Source: Phylloscopus collybita
Lineage: Eukaryota; Chordata; Aves; Passeriformes; Phylloscopidae
Length of the DNA stretch: 64,000 nucleotides
Reading direction: 5' to 3'
Assembly: GCA_027886175.1 (NCBI GenBank)
Contig: JAJNNQ010000142.1
Coordinates: 1,742,501-1,806,500 of the forward strand
The notes beneath the pieces were generated by a model. It made no database searches. It was not told where the DNA came from and saw only the letters and a list, made by a program, of their open reading frames with translations. The position numbers and the translations under genes are program-made. Below, in pieces: positions 21,491 through 32,148 of the stretch. The number at the start of each line of letters is the position of its first letter. The first letter of the stretch is position 1.

Positions 21491-22794
21491 GTACGTCTCC
21501 CACCGTTTGTAGGCTGCAAGGGGAAGGTGAAGGCCAGGCCTGGCCTTTGGCTGTGCGACTTGTTGCAAGGAAGCAGCTGCTGAATGCTTTCAGTTTTTTG
21601 GGATTTGTTAGAGTGGCAGGCTATGCTGGTACCTAGAGCTTGAGGGAAGGTGCACATTTCCATCATACGTTATGCAGTTTACCGGGTGCAAGCTAAACTT
21701 TGAGCAAGGACATTCTCAGCTGACACTGCTGGTCCTAGGGAAGACCAGTGCTATGCACTTTGCTTCTCAGTTCTACATACTGTGGCCTTCAACCACTCCT
21801 CCAGTTTGAATCTAAACTGAAAGGTTTCCAGCTATGGCTCTACAGACAACGAGCAAAAAGTAGAGAATGTTTCCCCGTTGCCTCTTTGAAGATTAAATTT
21901 GTCTCTAACCAAAACTTCAGGAACTGTTTCATTTTAGAAAAAGAGGCACCTTGTTGAAAGTTATTACTAGGGTTTAGAGTTGGTCCACTAAGCTTGCTAA
22001 CACCAGGCTTTGGGTACAGCAGGCAAGAGAGCAGTGAACTGTTAAGACATTGAGATAACAGCAGACTTGGTACATCAGGCGAGCAAACTGCAAACTTTTG
22101 ATATGCTGAGAGCAAGCAGTAAACTTTTCCATGAATCGGGTGAGCCGGCCAATGAACTTCATGAAGTGAATGTGAAGACTGCCATTTTCAAAACTCTCTA
22201 TAAGCAAGTGCCCAACCAGCCACACATGGCAGCACTGCAAAAATCTGCACAGTGCCAGAATCGTTGCTGTGCTGTGTTGTCCTTTGCTATCCTGGCTATT
22301 CCTGCAAGACTGCTCATGCTCCCTCACATACCACCACCCCCCAACACCTCTGGTGCTGCTGCCACAGCCCTGTTCCCTCTCTGGCTCGCTTGACTACTAT
22401 CAGAATGACCAGAGAAAGACTCATTCCACTTTACACAGATCTCCCCCATTGCACTCTAAAAGCCAGCTCTGGACCCATGGTGGTGGTAACCCCTTCCCTG
22501 TGTTTCTCACAGATACTCTGGGCAGTTTTCCTACTTCTCTATTTCTCTCATTTCTTCTCCTCTATAAAAATAAAGTTCTATGATCACTTTGGACCCACAC
22601 ATTTAAACTTGTATGTGTTTAAATCTCAGTTTTGGGTATGTTTAGAACCCAGTTACTTTCTGCAGCTGTGGATTGAGGACAAACTTGTCTCTCCTCCCCT
22701 AAAGCAAATCTCAGGCTTTGCTGAAGCCAAGGAAATCTCCTGCTTCAGGGTCACCTTTCCTGCTCTGCCAGACCCCCTGAGTGTCCCAGCAGCA
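21491..22794. other. Unique DNA with a long anonymous frame
   Basis: A 269-codon plus frame (22,252-23,061) is the longest not explained wholly by satellite. It has no recognised domain, and its last third runs through the 32-bp minisatellite. I therefore do not call it a gene. No other feature seen. Confidence 0.45.
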
Positions 22795-23050
22795 GGAAAT
22801 TACCAGATCTGCTTGGTACTGGTGCTGGCAAATGCCACACCTGGGCAGAGCCAGTGTTGGCAATTTGCTGGATCTGGACTCCTGGAACCAGCAAATTACT
22901 GCATCTGGGTAGTGCTGGTGCCAGAACCAGAAAATTGCCCAATTTTGGCTTTCTGTGCCAGCAAATTGCTGGACTTGGGACACGCCGACACTAGGAAATT
23001 TCCAGATCCGGGCACTGGCAGTGCCAACGAACTCCAGATAACAGGCTCCA
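22795..23050. repeat. Degenerate ~32-bp minisatellite
   Basis: A GCAAATTxCTGGATCTGG-type motif recurs at 22,795, 22,827, 22,859, 22,890, 22,929, 22,960 and 22,993 with spacings of 31-39 bp, separated by CTGGTGCCAG-type spacers. The units are strongly diverged, so it is an old array. Confidence 0.75.
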
Positions 23051-23075
23051 GCTGCAGATAAAGAACAGATCTGGA

Positions 23076-23183
23076 CCCCTCCCTCCATCCCTCCCTCCCT
23101 TTTCTTCTTCCCTTCCTTCCTCTCTCTCTCCCCCTCCCGCCTTCCCTCCCTCCCTCCCTCCCTTACTCCCTTCCTGCCTTCCT
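23076..23183. repeat. Polypyrimidine (CCCT/CCTT)n tract
   Basis: Almost uninterrupted C/T on the plus strand with CCTCCCTCC and CTCTCTCTC runs. The complementary strand is G/A-rich and could form triplex or G-quadruplex structures. Confidence 0.95.
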
Positions 23184-23470
23184 GGAATGAGGTACCCTCA
23201 CCCTTCCAAAATCCTGGCTCTTCACCTCAACCCTCCACAGCTCAGGACCTTTATCTCAGCCTTCCCAATTTAACTGCAAATGCCCAGAAGACACTTCTAG
23301 GACCCAAAATTCCTAAAAGCAGCAGGAGCATCCCCAAAAGTGCCCCCTGCTGTTCCTCCTTCTAGTGCCTCACTCCAAGAGGGCAAACCACCCCATGCCC
23401 CCGCTTTCCAATCTCCATCCCTCACAAAATACATCCCACCCCCCACAGTTCCATCCCCATCCTACAACAC
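23184..23470. other. C-rich unique DNA, no gene seen
   Basis: C-rich spacer between the pyrimidine tract and the pentanucleotide array. Nothing recognised. Confidence 0.6.
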
Positions 23471-23630
23471 CCCATCCCATCCCATCCCATCCCATCCCAT
23501 CCCATCCCATCCCATCCCGTGCCATGCCATGCCATGCCATGCCATGCCATGCCATGCCATGCCATGCCATGCCATGCCATGCCATGCCATGCCATGCCAT
23601 GCCATGCCATGCCATGCCATGCCATGCCAT
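23471..23630. repeat. Pentanucleotide microsatellite, (CCATC)n then (GCCAT)22
   Basis: About 48 bp of CCATC repeats switch at 23,518-23,520 to 22 perfect GCCAT units (23,521-23,630). The two motifs differ by one base (CCATC against CCATG). The frames with HAMPC or GMAWH repeats are artefacts. Confidence 0.98.
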
Positions 23631-23730
23631 CACTCCTGGGCAGGAAGCCCCATCCAAGAGGGCCTTGGACGCTTCCAGTGATTCAGGGGCTGCCGCAGCT
23701 TCTCGGGCCAACCTGTGCCATGGCCCTTGC
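23631..23730 (-). mobile_element. CR1 3'-end-like fragment
   Basis: The minus strand reads GGTTGGCCCGAGAAGCTGCG, CCCCTGAATCACTGGAAGCG and TCCAAGGCCC. This resembles the conserved segment shortly before the 3' tail of avian CR1 elements. Only about 70-90 bp is recognisable. Confidence 0.5.
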
Positions 23731-24385
23731 AGGGTACAATTCCATCTCCACGTCCCATTTCAGCCTGCCCCCAGGCAGCACTAAGCCATTCCCTGTGTCC
23801 TCTCCCTGCAGGCCCTTGGCAAGAGTTTCTCTTAGCCAGCAATTGCTGCTCCTCCCTGCTGTGGGGCAGAAGCTGCAAGTTGATTTTCTTCCCGTGGCCC
23901 CGACCTGGCCCTCAGCCAAGGGCAGGACCTTTCCCTGGAGCTCTGCAGGCACTTGCTCGCTTCGGCCGCAGCCCAGCAGACGGAGCTCAGAGCTCCCTGG
24001 GGGGCTGCGCCTCCTTCCGAGGGCCAGCGCTGGGGTAGCTCCCACCTCGGCCCCGGGCTCCTCAGGGACTGCACCCGAGGGAACAGCTGGGGCTGGGCCA
24101 GGGCAACTCCGCGATGGAGATTAGCAAAGGCTTCTTCCCCTACAGGGGTCTTGGCCACTGACCAGGCTCCTCAGGGAATGCTCACAGCCCCGAGGCAGCC
24201 GCAGCTCCAGGAGCCTTTGGACACCGCTCCCAGGGATGCCCGGCTTGTGACTGCCTGGACTCCATGATCCCACTGGGTTCCTCTCAGCTCAGCCCTTTCT
24301 GCAATTCTCACCTTTGGCTCAGCCCTTCTGTCCACTCAAGGTGCTCACAAAGCTGTTGGGGGCAGGGCAGGAGCAGGGCAGGTCC
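23731..24385. other. GC-rich unique DNA, no gene confirmed
   Basis: C/G-rich sequence with several overlapping frames of about 100-120 codons on both strands, typical of GC-rich non-coding DNA. No domain, splice structure or repeat is recognised. Confidence 0.5.
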
Positions 24386-24560
24386 AGCATTCCCCTCTGT
24401 GTGACACAGGAGTAGTGCCAGCCCCAGCACTCCCCTCTCTCTGACACCACAGCGTCGGCAGCACCTGTGTTCCCCTCTTTATGACACCACAGTGCTGGCA
24501 GCAACAGCTTTCCCCTCTCTGTGAAAGCCCAGCCCCGGCAGACCAAACATTCCCTCCCTG
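24386..24560. repeat. M40-like degenerate repeats
   Basis: Four to five degenerate 40-bp units (TCTGTGTGACACAGG, TCTCTGACACCACAGC, TTTATGACACCACAGTGCTGG, TCTGTGAAAGCCC). They share TGACACCACAG and GGCAGCA with the M40 family. They look like an older remnant separated from the main array by about 3.8 kb of unique DNA. Confidence 0.85.
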
Positions 24561-24621
24561 GAGACACCCAAGGGAAACATCCAGAGCTGCATCCAGTAAA
24601 CACAACTAAGTGGCTACTGAC

Positions 24622-24731
24622 CAGCCCCGGCCTGGGCAGATTTGGATTCCTCTGCACACAGCTCGGGGAAGGTCCCCTTGGCCACCTCCACAGTGCCATA
24701 GACAAGTGGCAGATACAGATTCTGCCCAGAG
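24622..24731 (-). pseudogene. Candidate isolated exon, gene not recognised
   Basis: On the minus strand a pyrimidine-rich CTTTTCCCATCAG acceptor precedes 110 bp open in one frame (SGQNLYLPLVYGTVEVAKG, then TFPELCAEESKSAQAG). It ends at CTG|GTCAGT, a fair splice donor. The composition looks protein-like and is not a repeat. I cannot name the gene, and no neighbouring exons are visible, so it may be an exon fragment, a pseudogene or chance. Confidence 0.3.
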
Positions 24732-24746
24732 CTGATGGGAAAAGTT

Positions 24747-24818
24747 GTTCGAAAAATAAAACGAAAATAAACACAAAGACAAACACAGAAAAAAATTAAA
24801 AAAAAAAAAAAATTCCCA
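24747..24818. repeat. A-rich low-complexity tract
   Basis: AATAAAACGAAAATAAACAC-type sequence ending in a run of about fourteen A. It could be the tail of a retroposed sequence, but no source is recognised. Confidence 0.7.
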
Positions 24819-24999
24819 CAAACCGAGCAAAAAAGGCACCTTTGGCAGCTGCAGGGCCCTTGGAAATGGCAAGTGCCAGACCCTCTGCCCGTGGGAGAGA
24901 AGAGGGCTCTGAATTGCCCGCCCCTGGCATATAACCCCTGCTCCCAGGCTGCTTCACATACAGAATTCTTCCGGAGGACTTCAGAAAGCTGAGAGTCAG
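24819..24999. other. Short unique spacer, no feature seen
   Basis: Mixed-composition sequence between the A-rich tract and the G/T-rich minisatellite. Nothing recognised. Confidence 0.6.
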
Positions 25000-27225
25000 A
25001 TTTTTGGGGCAGTTTTGGGGGCAAATTTGCGGTGATTCTTGGCGGGGGGGGGGGGGGGGGGGCGGGGGGGGGGATGGGGGGGTGGTGTTTGGTGGCGATT
25101 CTGGGGTTCCAAAGTTGATTTTGGTGTGGCTTCAATTGATTTTCGGGTGATTTTGGGGGTGGTTTGGGGGGCAATTTTGGGGGGTTTTAGTGCCATTTGG
25201 GGGGGCGTTGAGGGTGTCAAAGCCTGTTTTAGGGTCATTTGGGGTGATTTGGGTGCGATTTTGGGGGGGGCGGGGGTTGGTAAGATTTTGGGATGATTTT
25301 GGGTTCAGATTTTGGGGATATTTTTGGCAGAGGCCAAGCCGATTTTAAGGTGATTTTTGAGCAGATTTGCGGTGATTTTAGGGGGTGCCAAGGCCAATTT
25401 TGAGGTGATTTTTGGAACGACGGTGGGGCAACTTCTGGGCAGATTTTGGGCTTATTTTGCATTGATTTTGGAACAATTCTGTGGTGATTTTGGGGCGCTA
25501 TTTGGGGGCTTTTGGAGGCTAATTTGGGGAGATTTGGGAAGTTTTGGTGGCAGTTTTGGGGTGCCAAAACCGATTTTGGTGTGATTTTGGGTGGTATTTG
25601 TGTGATTTTTGGGTTGCCCTGGCCCATTTTTGTGTGATTTGGGGTGTGAGTGTTTAGGGCGATTTTGAGGTGATTTTTGTGGCGATTTTGGGGATTTTTG
25701 GGGTGATTTGAGGGGGTTTGGGGTGATTTTTGGGATGATTTGGGGATAATTTTTTAAGGGAAATTTGGGGGTGATTTTTGGGGTGCAGAAGCCAATTTCA
25801 GCATGATTTTGGGTTTATTTTGCATGGTTTTGGTTGATTTGGGGGTGACTTTTGGGGCAATTTTGGGCGGTATTGAGAGTGCTGAAGCCACTTTTGGGGT
25901 GATTTTGGCCGATTTTGGGGTGATTTGGGGGGTGATTTTTGGGGTGATTTATTGGGGGGCTGAAGCAAATTTTTAGGGTGATTTTGGGAAGCTTTGAAGG
26001 TGCCAAAATCAGTTTTGGAGTGATTTTGGGGCGATTTTTGGGGCACCTTTGAGTTGGTTTTTGGGGCGATTCTGAGAGTTCTTGGGTTGATTTTTGGGGT
26101 GATTTTTGGAGCAATTTTGGGGGGTTTTGAGGGTGCCGATGATGATTTAAGTTTTTTTAGGGTGATTTTTGGATGGTTTCTGGGGAGATTTTAGGGTGAT
26201 TTTGAGGTGATTTTGGTGTGATTTTTGGAGTGGTTTTTGGGCAATTTTGAAGGTTTCTGGGGCAATTTTAGGGGTTTTGGGGGGTGCAGAAGCTGATTTG
26301 ACAGTGATTTGATGTGATGTTGAGGTGATTCATGAGGCGATTTCGAGGATAGTTTGGGGATCATTTTGCGGTGACTTTTGGGGGGAGCTCAATCCAATTT
26401 TCAGATGATTTTGGTTGACTTTGTGGTGATTTTTTGGGCGATTTGGGGTGTTTCTAGGGCAATTTTGGTTTTTTTTTCAGGATTGCCAAAGCCAGTTTTG
26501 GAGTAATTTGGGGAGATTTTGGAGAGATTTTTGGGGCAACTTTGGCGTTGTTTTTAGGGCAATTTTGAAGGTTTCTTGGGTGATTTCAGGGGGTTTTGGG
26601 AGTGCAGAAGCTGATTTTGGGGCGATATCAGATGATTTTGGGGTGGTTTTTGGGACAATTTTGGAGGCGTTTTGGGGGTTCCAAAGCAGATTTTGGGTGA
26701 TTTCAAAGGTTTTTAAGGAAATTTGGGGTGATTTCTGGAGTGATTCTGGGGTGATTTTGGTGTTTTAGGGGGTGTCAAAGCCATTTTTGGGGGTGATTTT
26801 GGGGCTATTTTTAGGGCAGGTTTTGGGGGTGCCGGAGCTCATTTTGGGGTGATTGTGGGTGATTTTGGAGTGATTCTGGGGTGAGTTTAGGGATGTTTTG
26901 GGGGCAATTTGGAGGGCTTTTGGGGGTGATTTTGGGCCATTTGGGGGGTGCCAAAGCAAATTTTTGGGGTGTTCTTAGGGATGATTTTTGGGTGATTGTT
27001 GGGGTGACTTACAATGGGTTTGGGGATGATTTTGGGGTGATTTTTAAGGTGATTTGAGTGCAGTTTTGGGGTGCAGAAGCCAATTTGTGGGTTATTTGGG
27101 ATGATTTTCAGGTAATTTTTGAGGCAACTTTGGGGGTGGCTTTGGTATGATTTTGTGGTGGTTTTTGCAGCGATTTTGGGGGTTTGGGGGGAAAATTTGG
27201 GGTGATTTTGTTGGGCTGTTTATTT
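25000..27225. repeat. Large G/T-rich minisatellite block
   Basis: About 2.2 kb of irregular GATTTTGGGGTGATTTTTGG units with a looser outer punctuation of GTGCCAAAGC or GTGCAGAAGC every ~60-200 bp. Near the start is a poly(G) run (19 G at 25,044-25,062, one C, then 10 G). Strong strand asymmetry (G on plus, almost no C) and closely spaced G4 runs predict G-quadruplex and R-loop formation. The same family flanks the QRFPR fragments at 1.7-2.1 and 27.56-27.97 kb. The long minus frames rich in PK, PQN and ITPK are artefacts. Confidence 0.93.
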
Positions 27226-27244
27226 TTTTTTGTGGGATTTTTTG

Positions 27245-27561
27245 GTGGTGTATTACCGGGATCCAGGCGTGCGTGGGCGCACGGCGAGGCCCGGTATTGG
27301 CAACCTGGTTCGATGGGGCCACGGCCGATCACCTCTTTTATAATACACAGACCGTGCCGGGCAATCACACACAACACTAATATAGTGGATGGTGAAATGC
27401 ATTTATTCGAGCGCACGCGGTAGCTTTTATGGATGTAGCGTGGTCACGTCACGCCAGTGGGGGTCTGCAAGGTACAACTGGATTTGGTAAGAACTGCGGA
27501 GAGGCGGGGACCCTAACTAACACCCGATAATTCTTCCGGCCGGGAAATCTATCTGCCAACA
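27245..27561 (-). mobile_element. Alpharetrovirus-like LTR, copy B (more complete)
   Basis: Minus-strand start TGTTGG at 27,561, TATA-like ATAAAAG, an intact AATAAA (plus-strand TTTATT at 27,412-27,417), then the R/U5-like CATTTCACCATCCACTA and TTAGTGTTGTG. It extends about 120-140 bp further than copy A, through ATTGCCCGGCACGG and onward. The order and spacing match avian leukosis-sarcoma type LTRs. The U5 end and primer-binding site are not clear, and no gag, pol or env is present. It borders G/T minisatellite on both sides. Confidence 0.65.
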
Positions 27562-27972
27562 GTGGTGGGGGTTTTTTTGTTGTTTTGGTTTGGTTTGGTT
27601 TTTTTTGTTTGTTTTGGTTTGGTTTTTATTATTTTGGTTTCGTGTGGTTTGGTTTGGTTTTGTTTTTTGGTGTTCCAAAGCCGATTTTGGTGTGACTTTT
27701 TGGTGATTTAGAGGTCATTTTTGGGGCTGCCGAAGATGATTTTGGGGTGATTTTTGGGGTAGTTTTTGCGGGTGCCAAAGCTCATTTTGGGGTGATTGCA
27801 GGTGATTTTGATGCAATTTTGGGGTGAATTTGGGGTTATTTTTGGGACAATTTTGGGGATTTTAATAGTTTTTGAGGGTGCCAAAGCCAATTTTTGGGGT
27901 GACTTTGGAGTGGTTTTGGGGTGATTTTGAGGGTTCTTGGGGTGATTTTAGCGTGATTTTTGGGGTGATTGT
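27562..27972. repeat. G/T-rich minisatellite, copy B
   Basis: Counterpart of 1705-2109, with small differences in the leading GTTTTGG tract. It separates the LTR from the QRFPR fragment. Confidence 0.9.
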
Positions 27973-28137
27973 GCAAGCGACGCAGATGAGGACGAAGGCC
28001 ACCTTGGTGCACCCCGACAGCTCCAGTATGTACACCAGCAGCTGCAGACCGTAGAGAGCAATGAACTGCTCCCGCGTCACGTTGTGGTTCCCGCAGGACC
28101 TACGCGAACTGCGCCGGGTGATGTTCAGGGACAGCAA
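27973..28137 (-). pseudogene. QRFPR: QRFPR (GPR103) exon-1 fragment, copy B
   Basis: Same fragment as 2110-2274: LNIT, then NHNVTREQFIALYGLQLLVY, then ELSGCTKVAFVLICV on the minus strand. The initiator codon is again TTG and homology again ends within TM1 at the G/T minisatellite. In the displaced frame QFA*VLR is readable, against QFT*LLR in copy A, so both copies carry the stop. Differences from copy A are a few substitutions (RRSC for RSSC). The shared lesions show pseudogenisation came before the duplication. Confidence 0.8.
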
Positions 28138-28202
28138 GGCGCCGACTCGGGGACTGACACCACCCCCCTTCAGCGCCGCCGCCCGCGCCCCAACATGGCC
28201 GG

Positions 28203-28650
28203 ACCACGACCCCTCTGGCTTTGCCGTCTTCTGCCTCAACGTCCTTGTAAACACCTACTCTCCGCGATATTTTCCTGTGTTCCACATTCTTCCCCGCTTT
28301 CCTTTCGCTTCTCCTCGCACCCTGCGGCTTCCCCGAGGATGCCTGCTTCCCTGCTGCAAAATGCTGCTCTCTCGGCGAAAAGGCAGCTTCTCGTTCTGGA
28401 CAGCTCTGCTGTGCACAAGACGCAGAGAGACAGCAGAGCTTCTGCTTGAGCTGCTGAACGCAGGGGCAACTCCAACCCAACTAGAAAGTGCTTTTGTGCT
28501 GGCAAAGGCAGAAGTATCATTGCACCAGCGTCTGGGCTTGCTGGAAACAATAGCAAGCAGGAGTACTTCTCGGCACCATGAAAACAGAAAGCAGAAGCAC
28601 GCACACGGCGAGAGGAGACTGCCTGAAATGTCCTACATTTAGTATAGCTG
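28203..28650 (+). repeat. Qb repeat, copy B
   Basis: Counterpart of 2340-2790, nearly identical by eye, including the CTTTGCCGTCTTCTGCC start and the GAGAGGAGACTGCCTG end. Confidence 0.86.
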
Positions 28651-28659
28651 TCAGGTGAA

Positions 28660-30190
28660 GATACTGAGACAAGACAGTGTTGGGAGCACCAGATTCCACC
28701 TCTCTGGGAAACCACGGTGTTGGCAGCTTCAGCTTCCACCACTCTGCGACACCACAGTTCTGGCAGCACCAGGTTCAAAGTCTCTGGGACACCACAGTGC
28801 CTACAGAACCAGTTTCCACTTCTTTCTGACACCACAGTGTGTGACAGCAATGGAAACACCCACTCCCAACTCTCTGTGACACCACAGCAGTGGCAGCACA
28901 CACTTTCACCTCTCTGTGACACCACAGCAGGTGCAGAAGCAGCTTCCATCCCTACGTGACACAATAGTGCTGGCAGCTCCAACTTCCATCTCTCTGTTAC
29001 ACCACAGCAGTTAGGGTACCAGAATTGCCTTTTTTGTGATGCCACAGAGCTGGCAGCAACAGCTTCTCCCTCTCTGTGACACCACAGTGCTGCCAGAACC
29101 AGCTTCCACACCATCTGACACCACAGTGCAGGCAGCAGCAGCTTCCACCTATGTGTGATGCCTCAGAGCTGGCAGCACCAGCTTCCACCTCTCTATGACA
29201 CCACAGCTGTGGCAGCACCAGCTTCGACCTCTCTGTGATACCACAGCGCTAGTAACACCAGCTTCCATCACTCTGTGACACCGCAGTGCTGCCAGCATCT
29301 GCTTCCAATATTCTGAGACACCACAGTGGCGGCAACAGCAGCTCCCAGCTGTCTGTGACACGATAGCAGTTGCAGCAGCAGCTTCCACCTCTCTGTGACA
29401 ATATAGTACCTGGAGAACCACCATTACACTTTTTGTGTTGCCACAGTTCTCGCAGCACCAGCTTCCACCTCTCTGCGACACAAGAGCAGTGGCAGCACCA
29501 GCATTCCTCTCCTTGTGAGACCACAGAGCTGGCAGCAGCAACTTCCACCTTTCTGTGACACCACAGTGCCGGCAGAACCAGCTTCCACCTCTCTGTGACA
29601 CCACAGCAGTGGCAGCACAGACTTCCACCTCTCTGTGACACCACAGTGCTGGCACCACCAGCTTCTACCTCTCTGTCACACCACAGCATTTGCAGCACCA
29701 GCTTCCACATCTCTGTGACGCCACAGTGCCGGCAGAATCAGTTTCCACCACTTTGTGACAACACAGCAGTGGAAACACCCGCTCCCTCCTCTCTGTGACA
29801 CCACAGCTTTGGCAGCACGCACTTCCACCTCTCTGTGACACCAAAGCTCTGGCAGCACCAGCATTCCTCTCTTTGTGACACCGCAGAGCTGGCAGCAGAA
29901 ACTTCCACCTCTCTCTGACACCACAGCAGTGGCAGCACCAGCTTCCACCTCTCTATGACACCACAGTGCTGCCTGCAGCAGCTGCCACCTTGCTGTGAAA
30001 ACACAGTGTTGGCAGCACCAGATTCCACCTCTCTGGGACACCACGGTGTTGGCAGCTTTAGCTTCCACCTCTTTGCGACACCACAGTTGTGGCAGCACCA
30101 GCTACAAAGTCTCTGGGACACCACAATGCCTGCAGAATCAGTTTAACCACTTTATGACACCACAGCGGTGGAAACACCCACTCCCACCTA
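28660..30190. repeat. M40 minisatellite, copy B
   Basis: About 38 units of the 40-bp repeat. Relative to copy A, exactly 80 bp (two units, about 3772-3851 in copy A) are missing, consistent with unequal exchange or slippage after the large duplication. Confidence 0.96.
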
Positions 30191-31554
30191 AAATGGCCAC
30201 CGTTTCTGTTTAATTCTGTCTACCTGCCGCTGGGATTTTGCCTGCTAAAATTCCACTAAAATTCCATATGAATGACGATGTCCTCCATATGGAATCTACC
30301 ACCAGTTGGAAATTTGTCTGCCCTTGTAGGTCCAAAGTCCTCGTAAAAACTGACATCAGGAACCTGGGCTGGAGGCTTTGGTTTCCCATAGAAAAGGGCC
30401 ACCGTTTGTGTCTAATGCTGTCTGCCTGCCACTGGGCTTCTGGCTTCTGAAATTCCATAAAAAACAGGATGTCTCCCATATGGAATCTACCACCTCATGG
30501 AAGATGGTCTTCCCTTGTAGTGCCAAAGGCCTCCTACAAACTGACATAAGGAACCTGGGCTAGAGACTTTGACTTCCCATGGAAACGGCCCACCGTTCGT
30601 GTCTAATGCTGTCTGCCTGCCAATGGGATTTTTCCTGAAAATATACCTCTAAAATTCCATACAAATCAGGATGTTCTCCCAAATGGAATCAACCACGGCA
30701 TGGAAGATTGTCTGCCCTTGTAGTGCCACAGGCCTCCTACAAACTGACATCAGGAACCTAGGCTGGAGTCTTTGGTTTCCCATGGAAAAGGGCCACCGTT
30801 CGTGTCTAATAGTCTCTGCTGGCCGCTGAGATTTTGTCTGCATATAATCCTCTAAAATTCCATAGGAATGAGAAGGTCTCCCAGATGGAGTCCACCACCA
30901 CTTGGAAGTTTGTCTGCCCTTGTAGTGCCAAAGGCCTCGTACAAACTGACATGAGGAACCTCGGCTGGAGACTTTGGTTTCCCATGGAAAAGGGCCAATG
31001 TTCATGTCTAATGCTGTCTGCCTGCCACTGGCCTTTTGCCTGCTAAATTTCCCTACGAATGAGGATGTCCCCCAGATGCAATCTACATCCAGTTGGAAGT
31101 TTGTCTGCCCTTGTAGTTCCTAAGGCCTCCTACAAACTGACATCAGGAACCTGGATTGGAGACTTTGGTTTCCCATGGAAAAGGGCCACCGTTCGTGTCT
31201 AATGCTGTCTGCCTGCCAATGGGATTTTGCCTGAGAATATTCCTCTAAAATTCCATGAAAATCAGGATGTCCCCCAAATGGAATCTACCACCAGTTGGAA
31301 GTTTGTCTGCCCTTGTATTTCCAAAGGCCTCCTACAAACTGACATCCGGAACCTGGGCTGGAGACGTTGGTTTCCCATGGAAAAGGGCCACCGTTCGTGT
31401 CTAATGCTGTCTGCCTGCCGCTGGGATTTTGCCAGCTAAAATTCCATACAAATGAGGATATCTCCCAGATGGAATGTACCACCGGTGGGAAGTTTGTCTT
31501 CCCTTGTAGTGCCAAAGGCCTCCAACAAACTGACTTGAAGATCCTGGGCTGGAG
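30191..31554 (+). repeat. S191 satellite array, copy B first part
   Basis: Counterpart of 4406-5771, about seven units with the same 191/202-bp unit order and near-identical sequence. Confidence 0.96.
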
Positions 31555-32148
31555 TATTAGAAAGCACGCTGGTTGTGTCTGACGAGAGAGATGATCTGAA
31601 GACCAGGATACTCTTTGGGACACGTGCTTTATTTGTCGTGGGGAGGCAGCCTAACCGCGGAAGAGTCCAGGGATTCAGGAGCAGGAGTGCAAAGAGTCCA
31701 AGAGGCCAAGAGCAAGAGCAAGAGGGTCCAAGAGAAGGGGCGCAAAAGAGGCAGAGCTCCTTGTTACATTCCATTTTAACCCTTTCTATTGTGAATATAC
31801 TAATGAGCATTAACCAATCACCTTAATATACAAAAGCTACAGAATCTACATATAGCCTATGGGAACTACAACATTAAAATACTACTCTACATACCAAAAC
31901 CTGTGAAACGCACCTTATCCATGATACTTGAGAAGGTCCAACCTTTTATTCATCCTTTTGTCTTAGCAGGGGTGTCACTGACTCACCCAGTCAAGTCTTT
32001 TCAGCCATCTAATCATCTTCTTCCTGTCCAGCAAACTACAGTTCAAATTTTGCTTTTAATTCTATTCCTCTTGTGGGTTTCATATTTTTAGAATCTTTTA
32101 TTAATAAATCATCTCTGCAGGGCCCACCTACTTCATCCTGTCCAACAG
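31555..32148 (-). mobile_element. Solo-LTR-like insertion in S191, copy B
   Basis: Counterpart of 5772-6365 at the same site in the same S191 unit, flanked again by TGGAG. It has the same AATAAAGC and CCAAT-type elements on the minus strand. It confirms that the LTR insertion preceded the segmental duplication. Confidence 0.75.

Noticed and set aside
27290..27340. tRNA-gene B-box-like GGTTCGATGGG
   Set aside because: No A box, no cloverleaf and wrong spacing. The segment belongs to the U5-side extension of the LTR.
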